Assembly: GCF_000218685.1 (NCBI RefSeq)
Contig: NW_006763298.1
Location: forward strand, 1,646,869-1,710,868
Length of the DNA: 64,000 nucleotides
Origin: Serpula lacrymans var. lacrymans S7.9
Taxonomy: Eukaryota; Basidiomycota; Agaricomycetes; Boletales; Serpulaceae
Direction: 5' to 3'
Every line of letters begins with the position of its first letter. Positions within the stretch are counted from its first letter, which is position 1. Shown here piece after piece: positions 1 to 12,463 of this stretch. Below the pieces are notes generated by a model that saw only the letters and a program-made list of their open reading frames with translations, ran no database searches and was not told where the DNA came from. The position numbers were made by a program, and so were the translations under genes.

Positions 1-144
1 TACCATCCTCCTTTGCTAATAAGCACTGGCCCCATTCTCAAAAATTCTCTTATTTTTTTCTCTATACGCGACACCACGCTTGTCTACGTCCTTACGAACT
101 CTGATTCCTCCTCTATTTCCATCATATCTTACCTTTATTAACGA

Positions 145-3100
145 ATGTCACGATTACAGCACTCTTCGTCTTCAGAGTCTCCAGCCAGCGCACCTCCTGG
201 TGACTCTCCCATGGATAACAGAGGCTATACTTCCGAACAACCCTCGTCCTCAACTCACCCCAGAGTATCAGAAGGATCAGAGGGTTATCCATCTTGGCTT
301 CCAAAACGTCCCCCTCCTCCAGCTCCAGCGTCTACTTACCATTCGTCAGTAAACATGTTCGAGCGTCCGCCTACCGAACAACTTTTCTCTGGTGGTCGAA
401 AGGCGACTCCTCGCTCTGTTCGTGTCGTCAGTCTCCAAGATGCTGCACAGTCCGGAGGTCCTTTTCATCATCGTGATACGACCGACCAGACACGGGTCAC
501 CAATCCACTGCGCTCGCGTGTATGGTCTCGCGCTACTACAGCAGGTCTCTCGCCTACCCTGTTTTCTGCTGCGAGTCGTGCGCAGGATCATCTCCCTCGC
601 CCAAAGTTCCGCTCGACTGGTTTACATCCAGAGCTTCTTCGAAACCCTTCTCTATTCGCTCGTCTTTACTTTTACTTGCTTCCTCTTATCGCTTTTTATC
701 ACATCCCCTTACAGACTTTTTTCGATTTCAATGCTGTATTTATATTACTGCAGTGAGTTTCATCACCCTCGCGCTCGCTCAGCGATCATCACTGACGACA
801 CTTTCCCAGAGTTGCCAAGCATCCAAACCCTCAGGCTCCCGGCGTGCCGGGTTCAGGAAAGGATTGGGCCTTGGGCGCTGCTGCGTACATTGCTTGCTGG
901 CTTTCATGGATCTTAGTAGTTACTCTTGTTTATGAACTGATTTACTCTTTCTACCGTCGGTGGCGAGTCAGTAAGTATCTCATCCGACCATTCATTTCTA
1001 TACATCAACTCATTTGCAACATCTAGAACGCCCGCTCATCACACCTCTTTATCTGTCCGCGTCTGCTTTCAATCTGGTATCCATGACATCCTACACCAAC
1101 TTTTGTTTCATGAACTACATCCGCTTTTCCGCCTTCTTTGGTGAAAATGGCAGCCTCCGCGATGGTATTGCCGAAACGTTTTGGTTTTACTCTCAGAACC
1201 TTCCGACTGTTGCCCTTCTCCTGCCACGCGCAGCTCTTTCTTTGGCTTTGCTTTTAGCATTCTCTTCACCCCAGTCGGATTACGTTGCACTTGTCGATGC
1301 TGGCATCAGCCCCCGAGATTCGACATTCTTTCGTCCGTCAGATGGCACGTTGACAGATTACGCCCGTGGCGTCCTCATCGCCAATGCCGCTTGGACGGCA
1401 TGGAGGACTCTTGTCCTATTTTGGAGCTGGTGAGCCACCTGCACCCCCACCTAATTCCCTATCTACACAACTGACCCTCTTGCCTCACAGGATCGGACTA
1501 TGGGTAGTTAGTGGACAGGCCTGTGCTGGATTGTGCGGGCCTCGGTACAGATGGGAGGAAGAAGATGCTGAGAAGACGATGTCGGTCTACAGCGACGCAG
1601 CATCCGAGTCGGACGCCCTTTCATGGAGCTGGAAGGCATGCACACGCATGCGCATCCACGAGGCGTACGATTTCTGTCTCACAGTCAAGCCTCCCGCGCG
1701 ATGGAACGCCGGGAAGAAGGATGTGCCTGAGCGCGAGGTCCTGGGCGTGTCCACGGCGCCAGCGTTTGAAGTAGAACAGGTCTTGGCAGCTGTCGGGTTC
1801 CCATCGGTGCCTCCTCCGGCGAGGAGGGGGATGTTGTCAGACGAGCTGTTTGAAAGGCCAAAAGCCGAAATAGGAAGTGTGCCTACACCTCCGCCGGAGT
1901 TGTCGGATATCATTCCAAAGGTTGTCAAGAGGAACTCGAAGGATAGGGAGGTGGTTGGGCCTTCTGGGCCGTTGATGGCTTTGCCGTATCCTTTTAAAGG
2001 GTACGGCGCACAAATCTCATCAGAAGATCAAATTCCTTTCCCTCCCTCGCCTGGGTCTAGGAAAGAGAAGCGTAAACGTCTTAGTGAAAGCGAAGAGGAA
2101 CCTAAAGCAGAAGGAGAGGCAGAGGAAGGGGGTGATCAAGGTGAGCAGGAGGAGGAGCAAGGGGAAGAGGACGACGACGACGAGGAAGAAGAGGAAGAGG
2201 AAGAAGACGGAGGGGAAGAAAGCAGTGAAGCTCAACCACGAACTTCTGGTTCAATGTCAAGCCTCGGGCAGCCGATTGTGTCTCGTTATCCCTTCCAGTT
2301 CCGTCGGCCCACTCGTGGGCACAGCTACTCGTCATCTGCACCTACGCATTCGACACCGTCCAAGAGCACGCCTTCCTCAAACTCGCGGTCTAGTAATTCG
2401 CGAGTTTCGCATTCAACGCAATCTACAGGCAATCGCGATACTTCGTCCGATTCTCCCATGTCTCACGATTTGAGTTCGAACATGTCTAGCCCTACGTCTG
2501 GCTATGGAATTCCAATTCCGATGCCTCCACGACACCCTCAGTATGGTCGAGGTCGCGCCCGCGCTGGAACTGTGCCATCTGCATTCCCACCATCGCCATC
2601 CCCTATCACTTTCCCTAGTGCAATCCATCGAGCGCGAGCAAATACTCGTGTGGACAATAACTATACAGAAGCTTTTGGCCGCGCCGAACCTACCGTGCAC
2701 GATTCGTACCTTGCTGAAGATCCTTATGATGATGATGACGAAGAGCACGAAATGGAAATGATGGAACAGCCCGAGCCGGAAGGCCCGCACGAAGCCGCTG
2801 AAGGCGAGGATAGTGTTGGGCTCCTGGGAGTACCCGCTCGTAGCCCTCGATCGTCTCTCGTCAGCAGTCACCGTCGCCGTGGCAAGGGCTTCCCCTCTGG
2901 TACTAGCTCACGAACAAGCTCTCAATCAGGCTCCTCGTCTTCACGCTCTCGTACTGGCTCAGCTGTGCGCTCCCGCACGCAGTCTTTGATCCAGAGTATC
3001 GGAGCTGCATCGCGCTCATCGCTCGATCTAGTTCAAGCGATCCGCTCGCGTGCGAACTCGTCGGTAGCGCGGCTTGAGGAAGAAGTGGTCTACTCTTCTG

Positions 3101-3567
3101 ACGCTCGTTCACATTCTGGGAGTGCATCAGATGGCATGCTTAGTAGCGCTGAAAACTATACGTTTGGGCACCCGTTGAGGACTGAGTTGCACGAGGAGGC
3201 TGCCGTTGATGAACCTCGGGTTGAAGTGCCAGAGTTATCGTCGCGCTTGCATGAAGCTCCATCTGCCGCTTCTATATCTGCGCCATCAGAACGACCTTCG
3301 GAAGTGACTGTATCGCGCTCTCCGGAACGAGCACAATCTCCAGAGCATCAACCTGAGCGCCTTGGAATCCCAATTCCCACTACGGGCGTGACTGGAGGTG
3401 CAGAAAGTGGCAGTAGTCACCCTGATATCAGCACTGCTGCCCAATCCTTTGTGACTGCACCTGCCACTATAGTTGGCACATCATCGAGTGGACGAACCCA
3501 AGCAAGTTGGGCTGCAGAGGATTCGCACATGGTGGACAGATCCGAGTCGACATGGAATCCTGCATGA
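145..3567 (+). CDS. Conserved fungal multi-pass membrane protein with long disordered acidic/serine-rich tail
   Basis: Four-exon model: 145-752, 810-970, 1027-1429, 1491-3567 (1082 aa). All introns are GT-AG, 56-61 nt, and each junction restores the frame. The start is the first ATG giving a continuous frame. Residues about 1-170 are polar, Ser/Pro-rich. Several hydrophobic segments follow: one at the end of exon 1 (LYFYLLPLIAFYHI), one in exon 2 (AAYIACWLSWILVVTLVYEL), one or two in exon 3, and one spanning the exon 3/4 junction and ending in WVVSGQACAGLCGP. After about residue 400 the protein is soluble and apparently disordered, with a Glu/Asp run (about 2150-2220) and a long Ser/Arg-rich stretch. 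I do not recognise a named domain. The membrane topology and splice model are well supported, the function is not. The disordered tail probably faces the cytosol (inference). Confidence 0.75.
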
Positions 3568-4078
3568 GGATCGACGGTAGTTTGAAGTGAATGATAAAGA
3601 CGTTGAAACATGGATCCGTCTTCATGCTGACGCACTACTTTCATTTTTTCTCCCTCGTTCAATTGACACTTGGCTTTTTTCCAGTTCCACGTAATTATTA
3701 GATTCATCACTATTTTTAGGTTATATCTTCCGCATCTATCCGTCCCATTCACCTTGCATACATATTATCTCAGGCTGTTCCCACTATTCTACCGATTACT
3801 TGGAATTCCTTCATTTTCCGTGCGACACCCTTAACAACCTAATCCGATGTTATCTTCTAGTACTAACACGTTTGTCATGCTCCAAGCAATCAATAGTTTC
3901 TTTTCATATCAGTTATTTCAGCTTTTGTTTTTGTCCAACACCAGGACCCTCGAGGTATCCTGATGAACTTGATCATCGAGGAGTTGCAAGATCAACTAAG
4001 ATACAGCAATCTGACTTTTACATCGCACACACAAAGTCGATAACGAAAGCAGATAGGAAATAAACAACGACGATATCA
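3568..4078. other. Intergenic region between convergent genes
   Basis: Shared 3' flank of the membrane-protein gene (+) and the SUMO gene (-). It is T-rich. No credible coding exon, RNA gene or repeat is visible. Confidence 0.6.
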
Positions 4079-4759
4079 TTATGAACAATGTTGGTGTGAA
4101 TACCCCAGTACAAATGACCCTCCAACCTCTGGGTAAAGACACCAGGATCAGATAATGGATAAGAGTAGGTGGGAAAGATAAAATACACGTACGTTCTACC
4201 ATTACATCGATAGTATCTGATAATAGGGGTGGAAAACACGGTTTAAATAAATGCCTGCAAATTTACAAAAGGGACGAGACACTGACCATTGTCTTCCATG
4301 TCAAGTGACGAAGGCGTGTCATCGTCGTTTATTCTGGAACCATCGTACAGAAATCTAGACGATGAAGCCGATATCCACCAGAACGAGTTGAAAAATGACC
4401 AGCATCGACACAAAATTGGGTAGCCAGAGCGTATCAAAAAGAATGAGTAGACATAAACGTTTAGACACTGGTGGAACAAAGAGAGAAGACTGCAAGAGCT
4501 TACCGGATACTAGCTACATCTTTTCCAACCTTGTTGGCGTAAGCGCCCTGAAGCTTGCTCAGCTTCGTGTTGCGTTTGATCTTGAAGAAGACTTCATCCC
4601 CCGTGGATGTAACAACCTGGAGAAACAAAACATGAGGATCACATCTTACGCTGATACGTATTCGGACTCTCGTACCTTTACATTAATCGGCGCGTTATCG
4701 TCGGCTGGCTTAACCTCATCCTGAGTTTGAGGTGGGACTTGTTGATCTTCTTCAGACAT
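4079..4759 (-). CDS. SMT3: SUMO precursor (ubiquitin-like modifier, Smt3/Pmt3)
   Basis: Five exons on the minus strand: 4676-4759, 4504-4616, 4287-4354, 4193-4216, 4079-4128 (112 aa). All introns are GT-AG and phases match. The product is a ubiquitin-like protein with the SUMO landmarks: an acidic flexible N-terminus, FFKIKRNTKLSKL, LYDGSRINDDDTPSSLDMED and DTIDVMVEQVGG. The di-glycine at residues 99-100 is followed by a 12-residue propeptide (SFVLGYSHQHCS) that a Ulp/SENP protease must remove before conjugation through E1 (Aos1-Uba2) and E2 (Ubc9). Sumoylation acts mainly in the nucleus on DNA repair, transcription and the cell cycle. Exon 4 is only 24 nt, so automatic prediction may miss it. 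Family assignment is essentially certain; exon edges are very likely right. Confidence 0.95.
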
Positions 4760-5231
4760 TCTTCTTCAGTTGTTACAACGCTTTTTTTGCAAGACAATGC
4801 AATCTTTTGGCTTCAAAAAAAGAGAACTTTGAGCCAAAGGCGACAAAACGAACTTTGTGGAATGAAAAGAACGCCTTCCGAGGTCGCTGGGCTCAAGTCT
4901 GCATAGATTGTAGATGTTTGCCTGCGTCATTTTGAGATTATGTAAGCTCTTCAATTTTATGATCTGGATATCATCCATCGAACGCTGGCAAGGGACTGCA
5001 TCAGATAGTGAACGTCTTTGCTACATAGCGGTAGTATAGGTAAAGGGTTGCAGGGTCATGAGAAGAAAAGAAGAAGAAAAGAGAAAGGAGAAAAGCATAG
5101 CATCATATGGATATTACACAAATACAACGCAAATATGATAATGACAGCTGGGAGCAAGAAGATAAAATTGGATGGAGGATTTCAAGTCGTGTCTTGCAAA
5201 ACTTCTTCGCCCTTGGAATTCGCCTCCAACT
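4760..5231. promoter_or_regulatory. SUMO upstream region and MYND gene 3' flank
   Basis: This 472-bp space lies between the SUMO start codon (4759, minus strand) and the stop codon of the upstream minus-strand MYND gene (5232). It must hold the SUMO promoter and 5'UTR. I see no clear TATA box. A purine-rich run (about 5060-5095) lies near the middle. Confidence 0.4.
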
Positions 5232-7215
5232 CTAGCGGATATGTATGAGTTTTAGTAAAATATCGTCCTGATTAAACTTATTTGATATCGACGTACTCTG
5301 GCAGAAACGTTCTGAGAAATCAGGTGGAAAAGTGAAAGCAAAGCTTTCATTCTCGTGCCAATATGCGCCAAGTACAGGGGATCTTGTTTGAACGGTGATT
5401 TTCCCTCCCTTACTTGCTTTCACTTCTCGGACGATTTTAGCGTCGTTCTCGAGGTTTTTATTATCAAACCACGTCATTTGAGGAGATATCTTCTGTGAAG
5501 GAGTAAATTGTGCTGTCTTCCCGATTGAAATTTTCATGGGGAAAGCTTGATAATCAAAACCAACGATGAAATTAGAAACTTGAGGTATTTTGATAACCTT
5601 CCAGCTTATCAATAAGTCTATGATCTCGTCCAGACGAGTTTCGAAGTAGTGTTGGTTCAGAAACTGGAAGAATCTGTGGTCGGCCTCCGCCGTCACAGGA
5701 TTTGAGTCTGGTCCTACACATTGGGTGAATTTTAATCATGGAGTATTTTATCTGTACATAGCCACGAACCCGAGCTTTTTTCCCGTAACTTGGTGCAGAG
5801 GAATCGATGTGCTGACCATGCATTCCGTTGACAATCCTTTGAGCAGTAATACACTGTGAAACAACCGGTGCACCGCATAGCCTTATTTTCATCAGTTCCA
5901 ATGAAGTATCTATGGGGACACTAAGGGACAAGGTTAGGAGGTGATCTCGCTGACGAGCCGTTCGGAGCTGAACACTTACATGTTGAAACCCACAAATCTT
6001 CGTCATCTTCGGGTTCTTTTGAGCATCGTATACTTTTAATACTGCTAATCTCTCTTGAGCTTCATCTCTGAACAGCAGCCAGCTTTCCCATAAAGGCCCC
6101 GCGACAGTGGGGTTCGCAATGTCTGCGTCAAGGATGTCTCGGAGCTGCTGCTTGAACACCCGGAGAACAGTGCGACATGCCAAATATTGTCCAAGACGGT
6201 TGAACAATTTGACGGCTCGTTCGACGCACTCTACAGCACTTTGCTCTTTCACAAAAGCTCCTGTGAGCAACATGGACTGTATGAGTTTGCCATCAAACGC
6301 TTGGGCTACCCATGACGGCCCTATCTGCGTAAGATGCATGATCGAGAAGATCGAATAGCACATTCTCATAGTAGATTCAACCTCACGGCTCGGAGGTTCA
6401 AGCCGGTTTATACAGGAATAAAATGCCTTTGTCACTCCGCCAGCAACGCCTTCCCGCATCAAGGCCCAGAAAAAACTATCCTGGTGCCAGTGACTGTAGA
6501 AAGAGATGATAAGAAGCAGTATATTGCAGCCTTGGACCAAATTCGCAGTGGGAGTAGCGTCGAGAGCTGCATGGAGCTTTTTCATGGTATGGGCTGCGAC
6601 GATATCCACCGATCCGTTAGCTCCCTCTACAATCCCAGCCACAACTATATCGTCTGAGCCTCCAATAGTAAATTCAGTGTTCATCATTTTGGATAAAAGG
6701 AGGGAAAAGGGGCTTCCCCCTCTGGCTGATTTAATGCGTGCATATTTCAAACAGTATTCTTCTTCGTGCAGCCACAGCCTGGTGATGAGGGCAATATATC
6801 CGGGTGTCGTGATCGCGGCTTGTTTAGTTTCCTCGTCCAAAATGACCAAAAAGCCAAACAAGGTAATTTCTGCTGCGGCCATGTCTTCGATCGCGATGGG
6901 ATATTCATGTTGGACAATACAGTGCTTCTCAAAGTACTTTATCCACTCCCAAACACCATTCCAGTTGGCAAGAACCCTGGAATCCATGGGATTCTTGACT
7001 ATTGCACAGGATTCGCCGAGCTGACGGAGAGTGTTCATCGCCGTTAGCGCGCGGTTAAGAGCAGACTTGTCCTCTGGCCTGGGTGGATCAGAACGATGAG
7101 GGGGTATCTTGTCTGGTGAAAGATCCGAGAGAATGTGTTCATATCCTTGCTTGGGTTTTAGAGTGGCGCGAACATTTGTGGTTTTCTTATGGATCCGATA
7201 AGTACGGGTGGGCAT
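5232..7215 (-). CDS. MYND-type zinc-finger protein (agaricomycete-type)
   Basis: Three exons: 5980-7215, 5770-5920, 5232-5713 (622 aa), introns 59 and 56 nt. The start is the first ATG (MPTRTYRIHKK), although the frame is open further upstream. The first 400 residues are mostly alpha-helical in character with no recognised domain. The MYND finger is split by intron 1: KICGFQH ends exon 1 and the metal ligands follow in exon 2 as RCTGCFTVYYCSKDCQ and AHRFLC, matching C-x2-C ... C-x3-C ... H-x3-C. The C-terminal 160 residues are unrecognised. MYND fingers mediate protein-protein contacts; the partner is unknown. Large families of such helical-MYND proteins are typical of mushroom genomes. The second donor is GTTCGT, which is non-consensus, but it is the only choice found that keeps the frame open. 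Confidence 0.78.
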
Positions 7216-7923
7216 TGTGTACAGGATTTCCTGAATTCGTAGTGCTCGTAGTACTTCAACTTCGAGCAATCCATGAAATATGAAATAGACATACTAGAAG
7301 AGCGGCTGGTAGATTATCGAGGTATAGGGTTAATGAGACCTTTTCTTATTTTTCAGGTGATCATGTGCCAAGAGTAAGATAGTTTAGTTCAACGACAGCG
7401 AAACCAGATAAAAAGAGTAACATACGGGATTTCGTTTGTGAACTGGACAACGTTGTGGCTCTTTTAACGGGTGCTGAAGCGCTAAGCTGGGGACTGGGAA
7501 CCTGCAGGAGACACTAAAGATAGATCGTGGACTGATTGTAATGAACACAAGCGCTATACCTGAGCGCTGAGCGCTGAAGAGTACTTGCCAATTACTATAA
7601 TCGCAAGCCACCTTGGTTTGCCATCAAACGAGCCTAAACGCCCAGATATCCTATTGTGTCAACACATACTTTTTATGGTTAAGCGCGCGCAATATACCAG
7701 GTAATATCCCTCCCAGTAGGCGGACGTCAAATCTGAGGCAAAAAAACTCGATTAACATTCCATAAAGCTATCGAACAAGTAACCAGTGTAAGGGTGTACT
7801 TCTAAAATTTCGATGTTACAGTAAAGTGAGACTGGTGCATTGGTGACGTAAAATAATAAACACGAATGACCAACAACAGGCAAACGAACAATTTTAAAAG
7901 CAGAGGAATCGATGTCAAGAGGT
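7216..7923. other. Intergenic region upstream of the MYND gene
   Basis: This contains the upstream region of the MYND gene and the 3' flank of the FHA kinase gene, both on the minus strand. The short open frames here (for example 7384-7611 on minus) have no splice context or recognisable motif. Nothing else identified. Confidence 0.5.
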
Positions 7924-10069
7924 CTATGGCGTGGAGCATATTCGTTCTTGATACGCTTGTTCCAATTCTTCAAGGTCGCTGACAATCCACGGACTATTGA
8001 CAGCCGAGTAGACGGTAGCGCGACGGAGAGGATCGGGAATAAGAAGATGGACAACGAGATGCTTCGCTATAAAAAAACAAAGTGAGTTTCTGAGCACTAG
8101 AGACCATAGATGTGTGTCTCATGATGACAGAGCTCATTTGCTAGTAAGAAACAAATACACGTCAGCGTATGGACATACCGTCAGGCAGTGAGCTCCAGAT
8201 TTGCTCGCAAAAGGGGACATGGCCTTCGAGGATCCTGTGTTTAATTATTTCGTCTTGTGCCATTGACCTTGGCGACAGCACGAAGCCTTGAGAGTCCAGA
8301 AACGAAACTGATTGAGAAGATGGACCTTCAAAATCAAAAGGATGACATCCCCTTGTGGGCAAGGACAGTGGACGTATTAGTCGGTGGATAAAGCCTTTTT
8401 GATTACACTAACGAGATCATCGCAAACATGGTAACCCCGGCGCTCCAACAATCTGCCGGCATTCCAACATATCCTAGCGTCTTGTTATTGAGGGCCAGTA
8501 TACCTTCCGGGGGTAAGTAAGATATTGTTCCGCATACATGCAATGTTTCCTGATAAGCCTTGGGTCGTGCCAGTCCGAAGTCCGCGATCTGGATACGGGG
8601 ATAGGGACCAGGGGAGAATAGGAGAATGTTCTCAGGCTGACACGATGAGCAGACGTCAACGTGATTAAATCTTAGTCCTTAATGACACACCTTCAAATCT
8701 GAACTTCGGGTGTGAGCAGTCGTAAAGATGCGGGGAAGGGACTGATCGTACCACGATGCGAGATCATTCTAATGTGCAAGTACTTCAAACCTTTTAAAAG
8801 CTGATACATGATATACTTCGCTTCCCCTTCGCAAAGGCGATTTCCAGAGTGAGTAGTAATGTACGTGAATAAATCACCACCAGTAGAAAGTTGCAGCATG
8901 ATATATCTGCGTGCAACGTCGTGATAAGTACATAGAGAATAAGATAACCACTTACAAAAACCCTGAATCAGAGTCGACATCGTATACCTGGTTTATATTG
9001 GGCTGAAATGTTCGCTGAATAAGTCAAGAAATGAATGTAAGCGTGGAATCATACGTGATGCAAGTTCATCAAAAGGGTAGCTTCTTTCATCTCTTTCCTA
9101 AGGTCAACACCTTCTTTCCTCTTGATTATCTTGCACGCTGCTTGTCTATGTGCACTAGTATCTAACGCCAGCTGAACAGTCGCATAACTACCACTTCCCA
9201 GACAATGTGAAGTAATGAGATAATTTCCAATACTCTGTCAGATTGAGCTGAGAGATAAGCAAATATCACATCGATACTTCCTACCTTTCTGGCCTCTGGC
9301 TGGGAGGAAGCTGTATCAGAGTCCGGCTTTTTACTAATTAATTTTTTCCATTTCAGGAAGCACTGGAACGCTGTGCCTTGTATATCAGCAAAAACAAATA
9401 TTTAAGAGAGGGTCTATATTAACTTTGTGACGCGGGTATTTTGATGATATCACCATCCATGATAATTGCGGAGGTTTTCCGGATTTTGTGGCCATTTAAG
9501 ATAAGGCCGTTAGTTGACATATCCTAACAATGAAAGTGATGTAAGAATGGGGCATAGAACGTGTTTTTCATAGCGATATCGCATGAAAAATAAAAGTACT
9601 TGGCACGATATAATGACTCCTCCTGTACATGATTGAACCCTGTTGGGAATAGTCACCAATTGCAAGTGAGTGAAAAAAAAAACCCCCTATTAACGCATAT
9701 ATCTTGCAGTGCAGGCTTGAAACTACAACGTCAGGAATAATGTATGAGCTGTTGATCAGAAAAAAAAGAAAACAGTCAAAAACTGCTAGACATCGCCATT
9801 GAAGCGGATAAAGATACCAGATAGCGGGGTTCCTTCCTATGGTTACAGGTTTCCCGATGCTAAGCGTCAATGCTGAAAACCGTTTCAAAACCATTGTCTC
9901 AGAGGTGTAGTGTATATAAAGAACCTTCTGTGCGGCCGCCCTTCGTTGTAGTAACGAATTTGGCGCATATATCTGATGAAATCTTGGGACGAACGGACAA
10001 AGATGAAGCAATGGACGGAACTGGTTGTGTAGAAGCAAAGGAGCCTCTACGACCTCGATTTTCTGACAT
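7924..10069 (-). CDS. FHA-domain serine/threonine protein kinase (Chk2/Cds1/Rad53-like)
   Basis: Thirteen exons (471 aa): 9925-10069, 9818-9872, 9695-9748, 9600-9639, 9424-9523, 9285-9376, 9055-9234, 8956-9002, 8752-8906, 8691-8698, 8413-8636, 8179-8351, 7924-8066. An N-terminal FHA domain, which binds phosphothreonine, shows TIGRNPA, VVVSSLHCKIYA and DMSTNGLILNGHKIR. The kinase domain has the glycine loop GSGSYATV, the ATP-binding lysine in AACKII, HRDLKPEN, DFGLA and CGTISYLPPE, and ends with AKHLVVHLLIPDP. FHA plus kinase is the architecture of the DNA-damage checkpoint kinases Chk2/Cds1/Rad53. There is one FHA and almost no N-terminal SQ/TQ cluster, so a Dun1-like or expanded agaricomycete FHA-kinase role is also possible. 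Exon 10 is only 8 nt and supplies the D-L-K of HRDLK. Several donors are GTT rather than GTA/GTG. Confidence 0.85.
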
Positions 10070-10251
10070 ACTTTACCAAGGACCAGGTAATTAGGCGTGA
10101 CAGTGAGAATGGTAGGATAAATGTCAGAGAACCAATTTGGAGGACCTTACAGGTCAGATGTTGAGTCGGAGTTTAAATGCAGTATTGTATTGGCGTTCCA
10201 AAACAGAAGAGAGAGACACAGAGAGAATTCTCAGAATCAGCAAATTTCGAG

Positions 10252-12463
10252 TCAACTTGAACCACTTTGACTGATGATGTGGTGCAGTTTCTCGAGTGTC
10301 ATACCTAGTGAGCGTGACTCCATGCGACACGCAAATGGAAGTGGGCGACTGAAAAAATACAGCATTTATTGTTGAGCACTGGTGGGCAAAGTGGATACAA
10401 CGTCTACTCACATTGCTAGTCCAGCTGTTCATTGTGGCTCAATATCAATTTCGATCCCTTGATCATCCTTTGCCTTTATAAGTTTGAAAACCGCTAGAAT
10501 TGAAACTACAGCTGCCCATACAGCTGCATCAGCTAGGTTTTGACCAACGCAAATACGCCGACCAAATCCGAACGCATAATTGACCTTGTCGTCATTGAGC
10601 TTGCCCTCAGCAGTAAAAAACCTCTCTGGAATGAATTCCGAGGGATTGGGATACTTGGCTTCATTGCGTGACATTGCCCTGTTGAGTACTGGCGGTTAGT
10701 TTGTGATAGAATGGTATGGGGATAAACCAAACCAAGCATTTGCGACCACAGTTGCTCCTGAAAAAAAATTAAATAAGAAAATTCTCTGCTATTGGATGCG
10801 TGACTGAACCTTTTGGTATAAGGAATCCCTCTTAGATATCGCTATCCACTGCGGCATGTGCCATACCTGGCGAGGAATTTTACTCAGTTCAGTGTCAACT
10901 GGCCTTGATCATGATAGTGCTCAACTTTTAACTCACCCAAAGGTCCAACAGGTTGCCATCTAAGTGTCTCACGGACCACAGCTTCTACATAAGGCAAGGA
11001 ATGGCGATCATCGAAGGTAGGTAACCTTTCCTTGCCTATAAAGGAATCGATTTCTGCTTGCGCCCGAACTTGAACATGCGGGTAAAGTACCATTGCAAGG
11101 ACGAAGATGAGGAGAGTGGAGGTGGTCTGAAGATGATTTCAGGATTTACACCGAAAATTTTTTGAAAGTACTTACAGTCTCTGATGCCGCTGACAGAAAG
11201 CAAATTGTAGAAAAGAGTGTTAAAACTAGAAGTGTAAGGATAGTGTCCTCACCAATAACTGAAGTAGAAGCGACACTTTTGATGACTTTTTCAAGTTCGT
11301 CATAGTTATCCTCACCCTTTATTCGATTCAACAGGTTGGTGACCATACAAGTTGGGGCGCTATTAGAATCCTATGATACTATCAGATTGAATAAAATGGC
11401 TGCGGAACTAGAGAACGTACCATGAGCTTTTTTGTATGTAGAAATGGCCTCTCTATCATCTCGTTTGTTATTTTATAGCATTTTCGTGCTCGTCGTTTGA
11501 AGCCTGCTCCAGGAAACCAAGATGGAAGGTGTAAAACTACCATAGAGAGTAATTACTATAGATTATGCGTGTAATTATCAAGAAACGTACGGAGTGGCCA
11601 GGCACCCAGGACGGCAGATGCCTCAGGTGTCACAACTTCAAAGCCTCGCGCTGCAGCCTCCTCAATAACTGCCACGAGGGGATCATTCCAATGCTCGATT
11701 TCATAACCATATATGATCGACATGATAGTGGAAGCAGTCATTCTAAAGTTTCGAGTTACATATCGCAAGGTTTATTAGCTATTTGGACAACGAGATATTT
11801 CGACGAGTTCATAAACTTACGCTTGTAAGTGGTGTGCAAATGCTTTAGGTGCTTCAAGTATATCGATGAGCAGTTGGTGTGTTTTTTGCATATGCAAAGG
11901 ACGATAGGAAAGTGCCGCAACGGGCCTCAACTGTTCATGGAATAATCGCCTGTGTTGTCTCCACTTGTGCCCATAGCGCAAGAATGCGGAATTGAAAGTC
12001 CAACCAAACCTGTAGAAAATCAAGCAATCTGGTTATATGTGAAGCACAATGTACTGACATTTCTATAGTAATAATAAAGGGCCTATCTGAATAGTTGGTC
12101 GAGCGCTTTTCCAAGAGGTCTTTTGCTATTTTCTCCGAATTGATAACGATGATATCCTGGTTGAAGAGACGAGAGTATATGATGTCACCTTCCAGGATAA
12201 AACGCAAATAATCAGTTATACGGAAATCTGGTGATAATAATAATATTGATACCATAGGTATTTCCCCATTGCTTGTAAGTAATCCAAGGGGCAGCAGAGT
12301 CGATTCCGAGGGCATTTCCCACTATAGGCAGCTGTGGAGGACCAGGGGGGAACGGCGGGCTGTTCCTAGTCGCTGTCTTCCGGAGTAGATACCTCGTAAC
12401 ACCGACGAAAACAGCAAACAAGAGAGCAACAGCTGTGGAGCGTAAATTTACTGCTTCAAACAT
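10252..12463 (-). pseudogene. Cytochrome P450 gene with two in-frame stop codons
   Basis: The start at 12463 gives an N-terminal membrane anchor followed by PPFPPGPPQLPIVGNALG. Exons can be followed through the C-helix (GHKWRQHRRLFHEQ), the I-helix region (AASET), the ExxR motif (VVRETLRWQP), the PERF segment (PSEFIPERFF) and the heme-binding loop FGFGRRICVG, so every hallmark of a microsomal monooxygenase is present. Two stops lie in the conserved frame: TAA at 10832-10834 (AAVDSDI-stop-EGFLIPKG) and TGA at 10429-10431 (IDIEPQ-stop-TAGLA). Conserved coding sequence resumes after each, including a last exon with RPLPFACRMESRS ending at 10252. The neighbouring decayed copy has a tyrosine codon at the first stop position. 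It is therefore either a recent pseudogene or carries sequencing errors. Substrate unknown. Confidence 0.8.
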
